Positions 43,739 through 52,796 of a stretch of DNA of 64,000 nt are shown one piece after another. The notes beneath the pieces were generated by a model that worked only from the letters and a program-made list of their open reading frames with translations, had not been told where the DNA came from and ran no database searches. The stretch spans positions 3,224,001 to 3,288,000 of the forward strand of contig OZ243967.1 of NCBI GenBank assembly GCA_965214695.1. The letters are read 5' to 3'. Every line of letters starts with the position of its first letter. Position 1 is the first letter of the stretch. This DNA comes from JAPOXR01 sp965214695. GTDB lineage: Bacteria; Pseudomonadota; Alphaproteobacteria; Rhodobacterales; Rhodobacteraceae. The position numbers and the translations under genes are program-made.

Positions 43739-44542
43739 GGTCAGCCTGGTGGCCGGCACGGTGACGGCGAGGAATATCACCGCCGCCACCACGTAAGGCG
43801 TGAAATTCGCCAGCAACGACTTGAACACTCCAGCCTGCCGGAAGATCTCGACCGGTCCGATGAATGACAGGAGCGCCACATCCTTCTGTAGCGCAATCAG
43901 CATGTTCATGTTGGCCGGAATGACCCGGCGCAGGGCCTGCGGCAGAATGACGTAGCGCATCACGTCGGCCTGTGACAGGCCGAGCGACAGGGCGGCGCTG
44001 CGCTGGCTGACATGAACCGATTCAATACCGGAGCGGTAGATCTCGGCGACATAGGCCGAGTAGGTCAGGATCAGCGCGATCGATCCCCACAGATAGGGCG
44101 AATTCCACGGACGACCGAGACCAAGCCCGGGTATGCCGAAGCCGACCAGGTAGACCACCAGCACCACCGGTACACCGCGGAAGATGTCGGTGTAGATCAT
44201 GGCAAACAGGCGAAGTGGAAACAGCGCCGGGGAGCGGACATCCCGGCAAATGGCGATGACCAGCGCCCAGGCCGCGATCAGTGGCGCCGACCAGGCAAAG
44301 ATGGCAACATCGAGCAGGAAGGCCTGCAGCAATGTCGGAAATGTCCTGGTGAAAATGTCCCAGTTGAAGAAACTGTTCTTCACAGCCTCCCAGCCGGGAG
44401 CCAGGGGAACAAGCAGGACCAGCGCCGCAATGGCCGCCAGCGTCGAGATGCTGGCAACGGTCAGCGATCTGCGGCGCGTCTTCCTTTCGAACTCGATACG
44501 GCCGAGGCGTTTGCCGGCCGATCGCTGGTCAATTTGGGTCAA
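43700..44542 (-). CDS. Polar amino acid-type ABC transporter permease
   Basis: 280 residues, HisM/GlnP-type with five to six helices. GVPVVLVVYLVGFGIPGLG, YSAYVAEIYRSGIESVHVSQ and the EAA coupling loop AALSLGLSQADVMRYVILPQ are typical. The start codon is TTG at 44542, three bases after the binding-protein stop, so translation is probably coupled. Only one permease gene is present, so it should form a homodimer. Confidence 0.93.
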   Translation of the reverse strand: MTQIDQRSAGKRLGRIEFERKTRRRSLTVASISTLAAIAALVLLVPLAPGWEAVKNSFFNWDIFTRTFPTLLQAFLLDVAIFAWSAPLIAAWALVIAICRDVRSPALFPLRLFAMIYTDIFRGVPVVLVVYLVGFGIPGLGLGRPWNSPYLWGSIALILTYSAYVAEIYRSGIESVHVSQRSAALSLGLSQADVMRYVILPQALRRVIPANMNMLIALQKDVALLSFIGPVEIFRQAGVFKSLLANFTPYVVAAVIFLAVTVPATRLTDSMIARQNRRRS

Positions 44543-44545
44543 CGC

Positions 44546-45379
44546 TTACTGGATGACCGGAACTCCGGTGGTCTCCGACAGCCAGACCGCCTCGATCTCG
44601 GCCAGCGCGCCATTTGCGGACAGCTCGGAAATCGCGGCGTTGACGCATTCCCTGAGCGGGTTTCCTTCCTGCATCAGCAGTCCGAAATTGTCCGGATTGT
44701 CGGAGCGTGACGCCGGAAACTGCCCGAGTATGGTCCCGCCATCCAGCACGACGGCCGAAAGATAGAGGGCGGTTGGCAGGTCGAAGAGAGCCGCATCAAT
44801 CTGGTTGGCCTTCATGGCCTCGACCACATCTGCACTGTCATTGTAGAGGAGCGGATCGGAATCCGGATTGATGAAATCCGTGAGCATGGGCACGGCCGTG
44901 GTGCTGGCCGCCGCACCCCATTTGAGGTCGCGCAGCGAGTCCATGTCGGGGCTGGCGCCGGCGTCGACAACGTCCTGGCGAGTCAACACGGCCATGGCGG
45001 CCGAATAGTATGGCATGGAGAAATCGATCACCTTTTCCCGATCTTCGGTGATCGAGAACTGTTGCAGGTTGAAGTCGAAATTCTTCTCGCCCGGCTGGAT
45101 CGATTCGTCGAAGCCGGTCCTGACCCAGGCTACCGCGTCTTTTGCAAATCCCATCTCGTCGGCGATGGCATAGGCGACAGCGGCCTCGAACCCGTTACCG
45201 CTTTCCGGGTTGTCATCGATGACCCATGGAAAATAGGCCGGGTTGCCTGTGGCAATTGTCAGCACGCCCGATGAAATGGTCTTTCCCTCGGCGCAGTCTC
45301 CGTGGGCGTTGGCAGTAAGTGGAACCAACGAGTACAGCGCTACGATTACGGCAATTCCGGTTGTTCTCAGCATGGTCAT
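44546..45379 (-). CDS. ABC transporter substrate-binding protein, family 3
   Basis: 277 residues with a signal peptide ending at TANAHGDC. Family 3 features: GVLTIATGNPAYFPWVIDDN, GFEAAVAYAIADEMGF, FDFNLQQFSITEDREKVIDF (normally the ligand-binding arginine/aspartate segment) and DIPTAL-like LFDLPTALYLS. First gene of the importer; ATG 45379, with a GTG immediately before it as an alternative. The ligand is probably a polar amino acid or derivative. Confidence 0.93.
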   Translation of the reverse strand: MTMLRTTGIAVIVALYSLVPLTANAHGDCAEGKTISSGVLTIATGNPAYFPWVIDDNPESGNGFEAAVAYAIADEMGFAKDAVAWVRTGFDESIQPGEKNFDFNLQQFSITEDREKVIDFSMPYYSAAMAVLTRQDVVDAGASPDMDSLRDLKWGAAASTTAVPMLTDFINPDSDPLLYNDSADVVEAMKANQIDAALFDLPTALYLSAVVLDGGTILGQFPASRSDNPDNFGLLMQEGNPLRECVNAAISELSANGALAEIEAVWLSETTGVPVIQ

Positions 45380-45527
45380 CACCTGTCAGCAAGTCTGAAT
45401 TTCAGGACATCTTTAGGCCCGCCCCGGCGGTTTGTCCAGATTGGCCCCATCCGAACGCCGCTGCCAGCGCCCGGCCGGAATCGTGCGTCCGGCGAGGCCA
45501 CGGGCAAGGTGCCGGCCTCGTGCCGGG

Positions 45528-46292
45528 TCAGCCGAACCGGCGGAAGACCGCCGAGGCAATCCATCCGGTGGCAACAGCGATTAGCACGCACAGCAGGCCA
45601 TAGGTAAAGGCGTGGTTGTGGGCCTCCGAGTAGATCCAGCGCTCCAGCCCGACCTTGCGGACCTCGATCTTGTTGCTGTGCTCGGAAATGACTTTCTTGT
45701 CCCTGACCAGGAAGATTCTCGCCAAGTATTCGCCTTCGACCAGGTTTGCCGGCAGGGCAAACCGGGCTCCAAACAGCGTGTCCTCTCTGACGGTGATCGG
45801 CACCGGTTGCAGCGAGTAAAGGCCGCTGCGTTCGCGGATTCGTATCAACGCCTTGGTAAATTCCGGTGAATCGTGAATGTGTTGCGGTGCGCCAACCGAC
45901 CTGATGAGTTCATTGACGCTGATATCCTTCACCAGGTCCTCGACATTGCTGACAATGTCCTTCAGCGGCCGTGTTGTCGCCACCGAGTAGAAGCTCGGCG
46001 CCGAATCGACCTCCACGGTATCGGCATTGACCCATACGCCGAGTATTCGCTTCTTGCGCCGAACGATGACCGGCTCCTGCGGGCCGGCGACGGTGATGAT
46101 GACATCGATGTCCTGCCCTTCCTCGACCGGGGCATCGCGCTTGATGGCACCGAAAACGAATATCTCCGAGCCGTCGAAATTGGCGGTGATCGAGATGCGG
46201 TTCTGGCTGAGAACCGACACCACGGACTCGCTGGCGAACAGGCTGCCAATGCAGGCGACCGTGATCAGCAGGGACAAGCAAGGGACCTTCAT
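45528..46292 (-). CDS. TIGR02186 family membrane-anchored protein
   Basis: 254 residues with an N-terminal signal (MKVPCLSLLITVACIGSLFA) and a C-terminal helix (YGLLCVLIAVATGWIASAVF). The body includes SQNRISITANFDGSEIFVFG and VNADTVEVDSAPSFYSVATT, as in the alphaproteobacterial TIGR02186 family. The start overlaps the TauE/SafE stop by four bases (ATGA). The two genes commonly occur as a pair, and a role in sulfur-compound export or detoxification is suspected, not shown. Confidence 0.85.
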   Translation of the reverse strand: MKVPCLSLLITVACIGSLFASESVVSVLSQNRISITANFDGSEIFVFGAIKRDAPVEEGQDIDVIITVAGPQEPVIVRRKKRILGVWVNADTVEVDSAPSFYSVATTRPLKDIVSNVEDLVKDISVNELIRSVGAPQHIHDSPEFTKALIRIRERSGLYSLQPVPITVREDTLFGARFALPANLVEGEYLARIFLVRDKKVISEHSNKIEVRKVGLERWIYSEAHNHAFTYGLLCVLIAVATGWIASAVFRRFG

Positions 46293-47203
46293 CCGACCCG
46301 CTCCAGCGAGTAGAGTTCGGATGGCTGGAGAACCAGATCGAGTGCGAGCTTGGAGCAGACTGCGAGCACGATGAGCGCCAGCAGGATTCGCAATTGTTCG
46401 GCCGGCAACCTGATTCCGATCCTGGTTCCGACCTGGGCACCGACCACCCCACCGACGAACAGCAGAACTGCCAATGCCAGGTCGACCGTCTGGTTGGTGG
46501 TGGCGTGCATGATCGTCGTGAACCCGGTGACAAACACGATCTGGAACAGCGACGTTCCGACCACGACCTTTGTTGGCATGCCGAGAATGTAGATCATTGC
46601 CGGGACCATGATGAACCCGCCGCCGACGCCCATGATTGCCGCCAGGATACCGACGAAAGCGCCAACGACCAGCGGCGGGATGGCGCTGATGTAGAGGCCC
46701 GAGGTTCGGAATTTCACCTTGAAGGGCAGGCCATGAATCCAGCCATGCTTGTGAAGCTTGCGCCGGATGCCGCGGCGCGAACGGGTGCGCATGATGGTGC
46801 GAAGGCTCTCGACAAACATCAGGCTGCCGATCACGCCGAGAAAGACCACGTAGCAAAGTCGAACCAGGAGATCGACCTGGCCGATCTCGCGCAACAGGGC
46901 AAAGAATTGCACGCCAACCGCAGCACCGACAACGCCGCCGGCCAGCAGGTAGACCCCCATTTGCAGGTCGACGGATTTTCGCCGGTAATGGGCCAGCGCC
47001 CCGGAAATCGACGATGCCACGATCTGGTTGGCTTCGGTTGCGACGGCCACCGCCGGCGGGATGCCGATAAAGAACAGCAGCGGTGTCATCAGGAAACCGC
47101 CGCCAACCCCGAACATTCCGGAGAGGATGCCGACCAGGCCTCCAAGGCCAAGCAGCAGGAAGGCATTGACCGAGACTTCTGCTATCGGAAGATAAACTTG
47201 CAT
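46289..47203 (-). CDS. TauE/SafE family sulfite exporter-like permease
   Basis: 304 residues with the internal repeat of the family: GLGGLVGILSGMFGVGGGFL MT near the N-terminus and GAFVGILAAIMGVGGGFIMV in the second half, each starting a helical bundle. A basic cytoplasmic loop (RTRSRRGIRRKLHKHG) separates the halves. Relatives export sulfite or sulfoacetate. It is followed by the TIGR02186 gene. Confidence 0.92.
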   Translation of the reverse strand: MQVYLPIAEVSVNAFLLLGLGGLVGILSGMFGVGGGFLMTPLLFFIGIPPAVAVATEANQIVASSISGALAHYRRKSVDLQMGVYLLAGGVVGAAVGVQFFALLREIGQVDLLVRLCYVVFLGVIGSLMFVESLRTIMRTRSRRGIRRKLHKHGWIHGLPFKVKFRTSGLYISAIPPLVVGAFVGILAAIMGVGGGFIMVPAMIYILGMPTKVVVGTSLFQIVFVTGFTTIMHATTNQTVDLALAVLLFVGGVVGAQVGTRIGIRLPAEQLRILLALIVLAVCSKLALDLVLQPSELYSLERVG

Positions 47204-47379
47204 ATCAATGCTTTGGCGGCCTGGGGGCGGATGAATCGAGGGGTCGCGTGCGGCGGCGTCCGGTTTACGGAGTCCGGTGCATGGTATGCAAGGCTCAAAT
47301 CACGATTGTCCACCGCAGGTTCGGCCTGAAAGGGGTGGGTGGGCACCGCATGGTGGTGACATCCACTGCTGGTGGGCAA

Positions 47380-48513
47380 TCAGGAGATGAAGAGTTGCCG
47401 GTCGAAATTGGTCAACCGCTCATACCCATCGGCGGTGACGGCAATGGACTCCGACATTCCGAAGCCCCGGGCCAGGACATAGGTGTGGAAGGTCATGCCG
47501 GTCTCGAACATCCAGTCGGAGGAGGGCGTGGCTTCCAGGGACTCGCCGCCCGAGGGCTGCAGCAGCAGCCCGACCGAGTAGAAGGTCTTGTTGGTGTAGC
47601 TGTCTCGCAAGCCCGCAGACAGCACGCCCTGGCGATAGACCTGGTCCGCAGCCGCAGCCGCCACGCCGGCCCGCACCTCGGCCAGCGCCGCGTCCTGAAT
47701 GGCAATCAGCGTGTCGACCACCTGGTAGTCCTCGTCGGAGGCCTGGCCAACCCGAACCGGACGCATGAAGCGGGCATGGTAGTGTCGCACATTCGGCGTT
47801 GTCTCCACCTGGACCAGGTCACCGGATTCCAGGATTCGGTCGGAATAGCCGCCATGCAGGTGAAATGCCCTCTCGCCGGATGACAGGACGCCGGGGCCGG
47901 GAAGGTCGCTGCCAGCCCGAATCATCGCCGCGCAGATTTCGGCCGCCATCTCGCGCTCGCTGGTGCCAGCCCGGGCCGTTTCGATTGCCGCCCGCATTCC
48001 GGCCTCGGCCGCTTTGCCCGCCTGGCGCTGATAGGCGATTTCGGCCTCGCTCTTGATCAGCCGCATGGCTGCCGCCAGCCGGCTCTCATCCTGCCAGGAT
48101 ACGTCGGGAAGGGACTCTCTCAGCCTGCTGTACCGGCCGGCCGACAGCGGCCAGGCCGACAATTCGATGCCGAGGCGGGCAGAATTTCCCGTCAGCCGGT
48201 TGATGGTGCGAGCAACTGCTCCCAGAGAATCCTCGCCATCCGACCACATGTCGCGGTCGGGAAACACGCAGGTGGCGTCGAGGTAATATTCCTCGACATC
48301 GCGGCAGATGATGGCCGGAAGTCCACTGGCCGGGATCACTGCGCATTGCAGGCTGCCATAGCCGCGGGTGAAGAACCCGGTCAGCCAGGTGACGGTTTCG
48401 GGCTGGAAGGCGACCAGGCCATCGAGACCTCGCCCGGCCAGCGATTGCTGAACCCGCTTGAGCCGCGCCAGGTATTCGGTCCGGTCGAACCAGGGGCTGG
48501 CGATGCCGTTCAT
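47380..48513 (-). CDS. M24-family hydrolase (creatinase / ectoine hydrolase-like)
   Basis: 377 residues: an N-terminal creatinase domain (LDGLVAFQPETVTWLTGFFT, IPASGLPAIICRDVEEYYLD) and a C-terminal pita-bread domain. The five metal ligands of methionine aminopeptidases are mostly replaced: VQVETTPNVRHYH where D...D is expected, FYSVGLLL where GHGIG is expected, TGMTFHTYV where an EP is expected. This matches the creatinase/ectoine-hydrolase branch that opens C-N bonds in small or cyclic amides rather than Xaa-Pro dipeptides. It overlaps the amidotransferase gene by ATGA. A second such enzyme is at 54433. Confidence 0.85.
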   Translation of the reverse strand: MNGIASPWFDRTEYLARLKRVQQSLAGRGLDGLVAFQPETVTWLTGFFTRGYGSLQCAVIPASGLPAIICRDVEEYYLDATCVFPDRDMWSDGEDSLGAVARTINRLTGNSARLGIELSAWPLSAGRYSRLRESLPDVSWQDESRLAAAMRLIKSEAEIAYQRQAGKAAEAGMRAAIETARAGTSEREMAAEICAAMIRAGSDLPGPGVLSSGERAFHLHGGYSDRILESGDLVQVETTPNVRHYHARFMRPVRVGQASDEDYQVVDTLIAIQDAALAEVRAGVAAAAADQVYRQGVLSAGLRDSYTNKTFYSVGLLLQPSGGESLEATPSSDWMFETGMTFHTYVLARGFGMSESIAVTADGYERLTNFDRQLFIS

Positions 48514-49232
48514 GCACCCACCCGCGCCTGGTGCCGCTCCTGCACGAAGGCGGCAAAACCGGTGAGCATCGTCTTGGCCGGCAGGGCGGGATGGGCCTGC
48601 GCCTTGAGCTGGTCGACATCGGCACCGTCATTTTCCATTCGTGTCCGGTTCTCCTCGAACCAGATCGGCGCCTGCTCCCTGGTGATTTCCGGGTGTCCCT
48701 GGATGCCCCAAAACGGGCTGTCCCGGTAACGCCAGATCTGGTTCGGACATGCATCCGACCAGGCAAGGATGGTCATGTCGTCATGGTCGGCACGCACCTC
48801 ATCATTGTGCCAGACGAACATGTGCACGGTCTCGTCCAACTCCGAGGCAATGGCATCATCACCCGTCGCTGCGGCAACCGACAGATCCTTGTAGCCGATT
48901 TCGCACCAGTCCCGGCGAAACACCTGGTCTTGTCCGCAAAGGGAAGAGGCAAGAATCTGGCTGCCAAAACACACGCCCAGCATTGGAATGTCGCGACCGG
49001 CAGCCTCGGCAATCAATTCATGCTCGCGGTGGATGAACTCGATGTCCTCGTAGGCACCATGCGGGCTGCCCGAAAGGAATATGCCATCATAACCGGATAG
49101 ACTGTCGGGAAAGTCGCCGCCGTAAGCCCACCTGCGCTCGACCTTCAGCCCCCAGCCTTCAAACCGCTCGTCCAACCGGGCGACCGATTGCAGTTTGGGC
49201 CCATTGCCGAGATACAGAAGCCGCGCCCTCAT
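48510..49232 (-). CDS. Class I glutamine amidotransferase-like protein
   Basis: 240 residues. The catalytic cysteine sits in IPMLGVCFGSQILASSLCG and the histidine in FWGIQGHPEITREQAP, so the triad is complete. DGIFLSGSPHGAYED is the usual oxyanion-strand region. No synthetase domain is attached. Such stand-alone proteins hydrolyse gamma-glutamyl compounds or act in amide catabolism. Co-transcribed with the M24 enzyme. Confidence 0.88.
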   Translation of the reverse strand: MRARLLYLGNGPKLQSVARLDERFEGWGLKVERRWAYGGDFPDSLSGYDGIFLSGSPHGAYEDIEFIHREHELIAEAAGRDIPMLGVCFGSQILASSLCGQDQVFRRDWCEIGYKDLSVAAATGDDAIASELDETVHMFVWHNDEVRADHDDMTILAWSDACPNQIWRYRDSPFWGIQGHPEITREQAPIWFEENRTRMENDGADVDQLKAQAHPALPAKTMLTGFAAFVQERHQARVGA

Positions 49233-49400
49233 CCGGTGTCATCCCCTTCCAGCCAATTGCTACACCGCATCCACCCGTATCGCAATCGGCGGCGCCGGCT
49301 GCGAGGGCGGGTCCATTGGTCCAACACCGTCCGATGCGGTTTGGCCGCAGCCTCGATGTGCTTTTGGTTGGGGGTGTTGCGATGTAGTATGATGGTTGCC

Positions 49401-50165
49401 ATGCAGATTGATCTTAATGCCGATCTCGGTGAGGGTTTCGGGCCCTGGAGGATGGGCGATGACGAGGCGATGCTGGACATCGTGACCTCGGCAAATGTTG
49501 CCTGTGGTTTTCATGCCGGTGATCCCGACATCATGCATGGCATGGCCTGCAAGGCCAGGGACAGGAAGGTGGCGGTCGGGGCGCATCCCGGCTACCAGGA
49601 CCTGATCGGCTTCGGCCGGCGGCCATCACCCGGAGTGACCGCCGGCGAAATCGAGAGGCTGGTGGCATACCAGGTCGGAGCCTACCAGGCCGTGTGCAGC
49701 CTTGCCGGCTACAGGATGAGTTACGTCAAGACCCACGGTGCGCTGGGCAATGCGTGCAATGATGATGACGAGCTGGCCGCGGCGGTTGCACGGGGAATCG
49801 CCGCCGTCGATCCCGCCCTGGTCTGGCTGGTGATGCCGGGGACCCCGACCGAGCGGGCGGCCGACAAGGCCGGACTGCAGGCGGCCCGGGAGGTCTATGC
49901 CGACCGGATCTATGCCGACAGCTTCAACCTGGCGCCCCGCAGCCGTCCTGGCACGGTGATTCACGATCCGGAGGTAGCCTGCAGCCGGGTGCTGGAGATG
50001 GTGTCGGAGCGCCAGCTGGTGTCCGGGTCGGGCAAAACCCTGGCGGTCGAGATCGACTCGATCTGCGTGCATGGCGACAATCCCGCCGCCATCGGCATGG
50101 CCCGCGGCATTCGTGCGGCACTCGAGGCCGATGGCTGGACTCTGGCGCCCTTTGCGCCGGCCTGA
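49401..50165 (+). CDS. pxpA: 5-oxoprolinase subunit PxpA (LamB/YcsF family)
   Basis: 254 residues. MQIDLNADLGEGFGPWRMGD at the N-terminus, SANVACGFHAGDPDIM, VKTHGALGNACNDDDEL and ICVHGDNPAAI are the family hallmarks. With PxpB and PxpC it converts 5-oxoproline to glutamate with ATP. ATG 49401 is chosen over in-frame ATGs at 49389 and 49392 by family alignment. Unusually it faces pxpC on the other strand, the two stop codons abutting with no base between (50165/50166), instead of forming one operon. Confidence 0.93.
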   Translation: MQIDLNADLGEGFGPWRMGDDEAMLDIVTSANVACGFHAGDPDIMHGMACKARDRKVAVGAHPGYQDLIGFGRRPSPGVTAGEIERLVAYQVGAYQAVCSLAGYRMSYVKTHGALGNACNDDDELAAAVARGIAAVDPALVWLVMPGTPTERAADKAGLQAAREVYADRIYADSFNLAPRSRPGTVIHDPEVACSRVLEMVSERQLVSGSGKTLAVEIDSICVHGDNPAAIGMARGIRAALEADGWTLAPFAPA

Positions 50166-51158
50166 TCAGCGGCCGGCCGTCACACCGCCGACGAGGTTGG
50201 CCCGGAGCAGGGATTCGGTGGTAGGCCGGGATATGGCCGGCCGGATTGACGCCAACCGCTCCTGGTGCCGCCCGGCGGCCAGGCGGGCGGCGCAGACCGC
50301 GTCTTCCAGGGTGACCCGGGCAAACCGCACGGCCTCGCCCGGTGGGATCTGGGCCATGCGGCCGATATCGGCGCTGATGATGGTGGCAATCTTGGGGTAG
50401 CCGCCGGTGGTCTGGCAATCACGCATCAGGATGGTCGGTGTTCCGTCTCCCGGGACCTGGACACTGCCGGCGAGCACCCCGTCCGAGACGATATTGCCAT
50501 CACCCCGATGGGCGAGTGCCGGTCCGGAGAGCCGGTAGGCCATGCGGTCGCTGTCGGGCCTGACGGTGAAGGTGCTGGTGGCCAGCAATTCGAGAGCGCC
50601 GGTGGCGAAATGGTCATGTTGCGGCCCGGCGATAAACCGTATGGGACCGGCGGGGTGCTCGGCCGGGGTGGTTTGCAGGCATGCGCCATGCCCGGGCGCC
50701 ATCGCCGACAGCATGTCGCCCGCTGCCAGCATTCTGCCGCCGATACCGGAGCGGCGATGCACGGACAGGCTGCCCATGACCGGTGGTAGATCAAGCCCGC
50801 CGCCGATCGCCAGATAGGCGAAGACCCCGCCGGTGACCGGTCCGATCTCGATGATGTCGCCGTCCCTGGCGGTTGCCGACCGTCCGGCGAGGATGGTGGC
50901 GCCGGCAATCCGGAGCATGGTGCCGGGCCCGGTGAGCGCAATGACCAGGTCGCCGCCCTCGACCGCCAGCGTGCCGCCCGCCATTTGGAATTCCACGCAA
51001 GCGGTGTGTGGCGGGTTGCTGGTGAGGGCATTGGCCAATGCTGCCGATTCGGGGTCCATACACCCCGAGGTGGAGACGCCGTACCGGCGCCAGCCGAATC
51101 GACCCCGGTCCTGGACCGTGGTGCCGGGACCGCAATCGATGATGCGAAGCCCGGTCAT
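50166..51158 (-). CDS. pxpC: 5-oxoprolinase subunit PxpC (biotin-dependent carboxyltransferase-like)
   Basis: 330 residues. Typical segments are RIIDCGPGTTVQDRGRFGWR, GVSTSGCMDPESAALANAL, VFAYLAIGGGLDLPPVMGS and MRDCQTTGGYPKIATIISAD. It is the KipA/allophanate-hydrolase-subunit-2 family. Its start overlaps the end of the pxpB remnant (ATGA). Confidence 0.93.
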   Translation of the reverse strand: MTGLRIIDCGPGTTVQDRGRFGWRRYGVSTSGCMDPESAALANALTSNPPHTACVEFQMAGGTLAVEGGDLVIALTGPGTMLRIAGATILAGRSATARDGDIIEIGPVTGGVFAYLAIGGGLDLPPVMGSLSVHRRSGIGGRMLAAGDMLSAMAPGHGACLQTTPAEHPAGPIRFIAGPQHDHFATGALELLATSTFTVRPDSDRMAYRLSGPALAHRGDGNIVSDGVLAGSVQVPGDGTPTILMRDCQTTGGYPKIATIISADIGRMAQIPPGEAVRFARVTLEDAVCAARLAAGRHQERLASIRPAISRPTTESLLRANLVGGVTAGR

Positions 51159-51879
51159 GCGGTCTCGCAGGCGGCAACCATGTCGCCAGCAGTGGCCAGG
51201 GCTGCCAATTCGTCCCAGGCATCGGCCTGGATCGGCTCCATGCAGACCTCGTCGCCGGCCCTGAACAGGAAGATCGGATCGCGGTCGGGGTGGAAGCAGC
51301 GAACCGGCGTGCGGCCGATGAGGTGCCAGCCGCTTGGCGCCTCGATGGAGCCGATGGCGGTCTGGTGGCCGCCGATCGAGATCGAACCGGCCGGGATACG
51401 CTGGCGAGGCGTCTTGCGACGCGGCGTCGCCAAGCGCGGGTCGAGCCCGCCCAGATAGGTGAATCCCGGCACGAAGCCGACCATGTGGACCCGGTAGACC
51501 GCCCGGGCGTGCAGCTCGGCAATTTGCTCCTCCCCCATCCCGTGCAGCTCGGCAAACCCGGCAAGATCCTCGCCGAATTCGCCGCCATAGACGACCGGCA
51601 CCCGCCAGCGGCGCCGATACCCTGCCCGCGGGGTGGCCGACGCGGCCACCTGGCCAGCGTCTTGGTGAGGCCTGCATGGTCGGCAGTCAGCGGGTCAAGA
51701 TGCACGAGAAGCGAGCGATAGGTCGGCACGGTTTCGACCACCCCGGGGAGAGCCTGGTTTTCGATCATCCGCTCCAGCCCGATGACCCGCCGGTTGACCT
51801 CCACATCGATGGCCTCGCCGAATTCGACGGCAATCGCCATGTCGCCGCATGGCAGGATTCGGGGCCAGGGGCCGGTCAC
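51155..51879 (-). pseudogene. pxpB: 5-oxoprolinase subunit PxpB, frameshifted
   Basis: The N-terminal half begins with GTG 51879 (overlapping the dehydrogenase stop) and reads PRILPCGDMAIAVEFGEAID, then LPGVVETVPTYRSLLVHLDP, up to LTKTLARW. The second half, RWRVPVVYGGEFGEDLAGFA, FVPGFTYLGGLDPRLATPRR and AGSISIGGHQTAIGSIEAPS, is in another frame from about 51649. One base seems to be missing around 51645-51655. A GTG at 51649 could start the C-terminal half alone, so two separate pieces are conceivable. All family motifs are otherwise intact, so the lesion is recent or a sequencing error. Confidence 0.8.
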
Positions 51880-52796
51880 GGCGATGCAAGTCCGAGGGCG
51901 GCGATGACCTTCTCGGCGGCGGCAATGGCGGTGCGCTCCAGCGCCTCCCTGGCCGCCCCGCCAACATGCGGCGTGAGGATCAGGTTCGGGCAGGCAAGCA
52001 GCGGACTGTCATCGGGCGGCGGCTCCGGGGAGAAGACATCGATCGCCGCCGCCGACAGCCTGCCATCCTGGAGGCCGGCAATGAGCGCCGCCTCGTCCAG
52101 GAGCGAGGCGCGGGCGGTATTGATGATGATGGCGCCGGGTCGCAGCACCTTGATGCGCCCGGCATCGAGCCAGGTGTGCCGGTTCGGCCTGGAATGCAGG
52201 GACACGATATCGGAGCGGGCGCACAAATCGTCCATTCCCACCAGTTCGACCCCGTCGCGTTTCATCTCCGATGCCGTTGCATGTCGCGAAGCAGCAATGA
52301 CGTCCATGGCAAAGGCCTGGGCCAGGATGGCAACCCTGCGGGCGATCCGGCCGTATCCGACCAGTCCAAGTGTCTTGCCGGCAATCTCGATCCCCGTCTG
52401 CCGGTAGCGGAAGTCGAAATCGCCGCCGCGGGTAGCCTGGTCAGCCTGCGGTATCTGCCGGGCGCAGGCGAGGATCAGCCCCATCGTGTGTTCGGCCACC
52501 GCGATTGTGTTGACACCTGGCGTGGACAGGACCGGGATCGATCTGGCACCTGCGGCCTGCCTGTCGATGGCATCGGTTCCGGCGCCATGGCTGACAATGA
52601 CTTCGAGCCCGGGAGCGGCGGCAATTTCGACCGCCGAAAACCCGTGATTGCGGGTAATGACCGCCCGGGCGGTGGCCAGGTGAGGTTCAAGTGTGGCGAG
52701 ATCGGTGGAGCCTGGTGCGCCAACCGACAGGCCGGCGTGGTGCAGCAGGTCGAGGCCGGCGGCGGCGATGGGCTGGACGATCAGGCAGTCGGTCAT
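51876..52796 (-). CDS. D-2-hydroxyacid dehydrogenase (phosphoglycerate dehydrogenase-like)
   Basis: 306 residues. Active-site arginine in NTARASLLDE, glutamate in DVFSPEPPPDD and histidine in LTPHVGGAA are as expected. The NAD-binding loop is GLVGYGRIARRVA, with alanine in place of the third glycine of GxGxxG. VSHGAGTDAID is the usual substrate loop. It overlaps the M20 hydrolase and pxpB genes at both ends, so it belongs to the same operon. The substrate is unknown. Confidence 0.9.
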   Translation of the reverse strand: MTDCLIVQPIAAAGLDLLHHAGLSVGAPGSTDLATLEPHLATARAVITRNHGFSAVEIAAAPGLEVIVSHGAGTDAIDRQAAGARSIPVLSTPGVNTIAVAEHTMGLILACARQIPQADQATRGGDFDFRYRQTGIEIAGKTLGLVGYGRIARRVAILAQAFAMDVIAASRHATASEMKRDGVELVGMDDLCARSDIVSLHSRPNRHTWLDAGRIKVLRPGAIIINTARASLLDEAALIAGLQDGRLSAAAIDVFSPEPPPDDSPLLACPNLILTPHVGGAAREALERTAIAAAEKVIAALGLASP

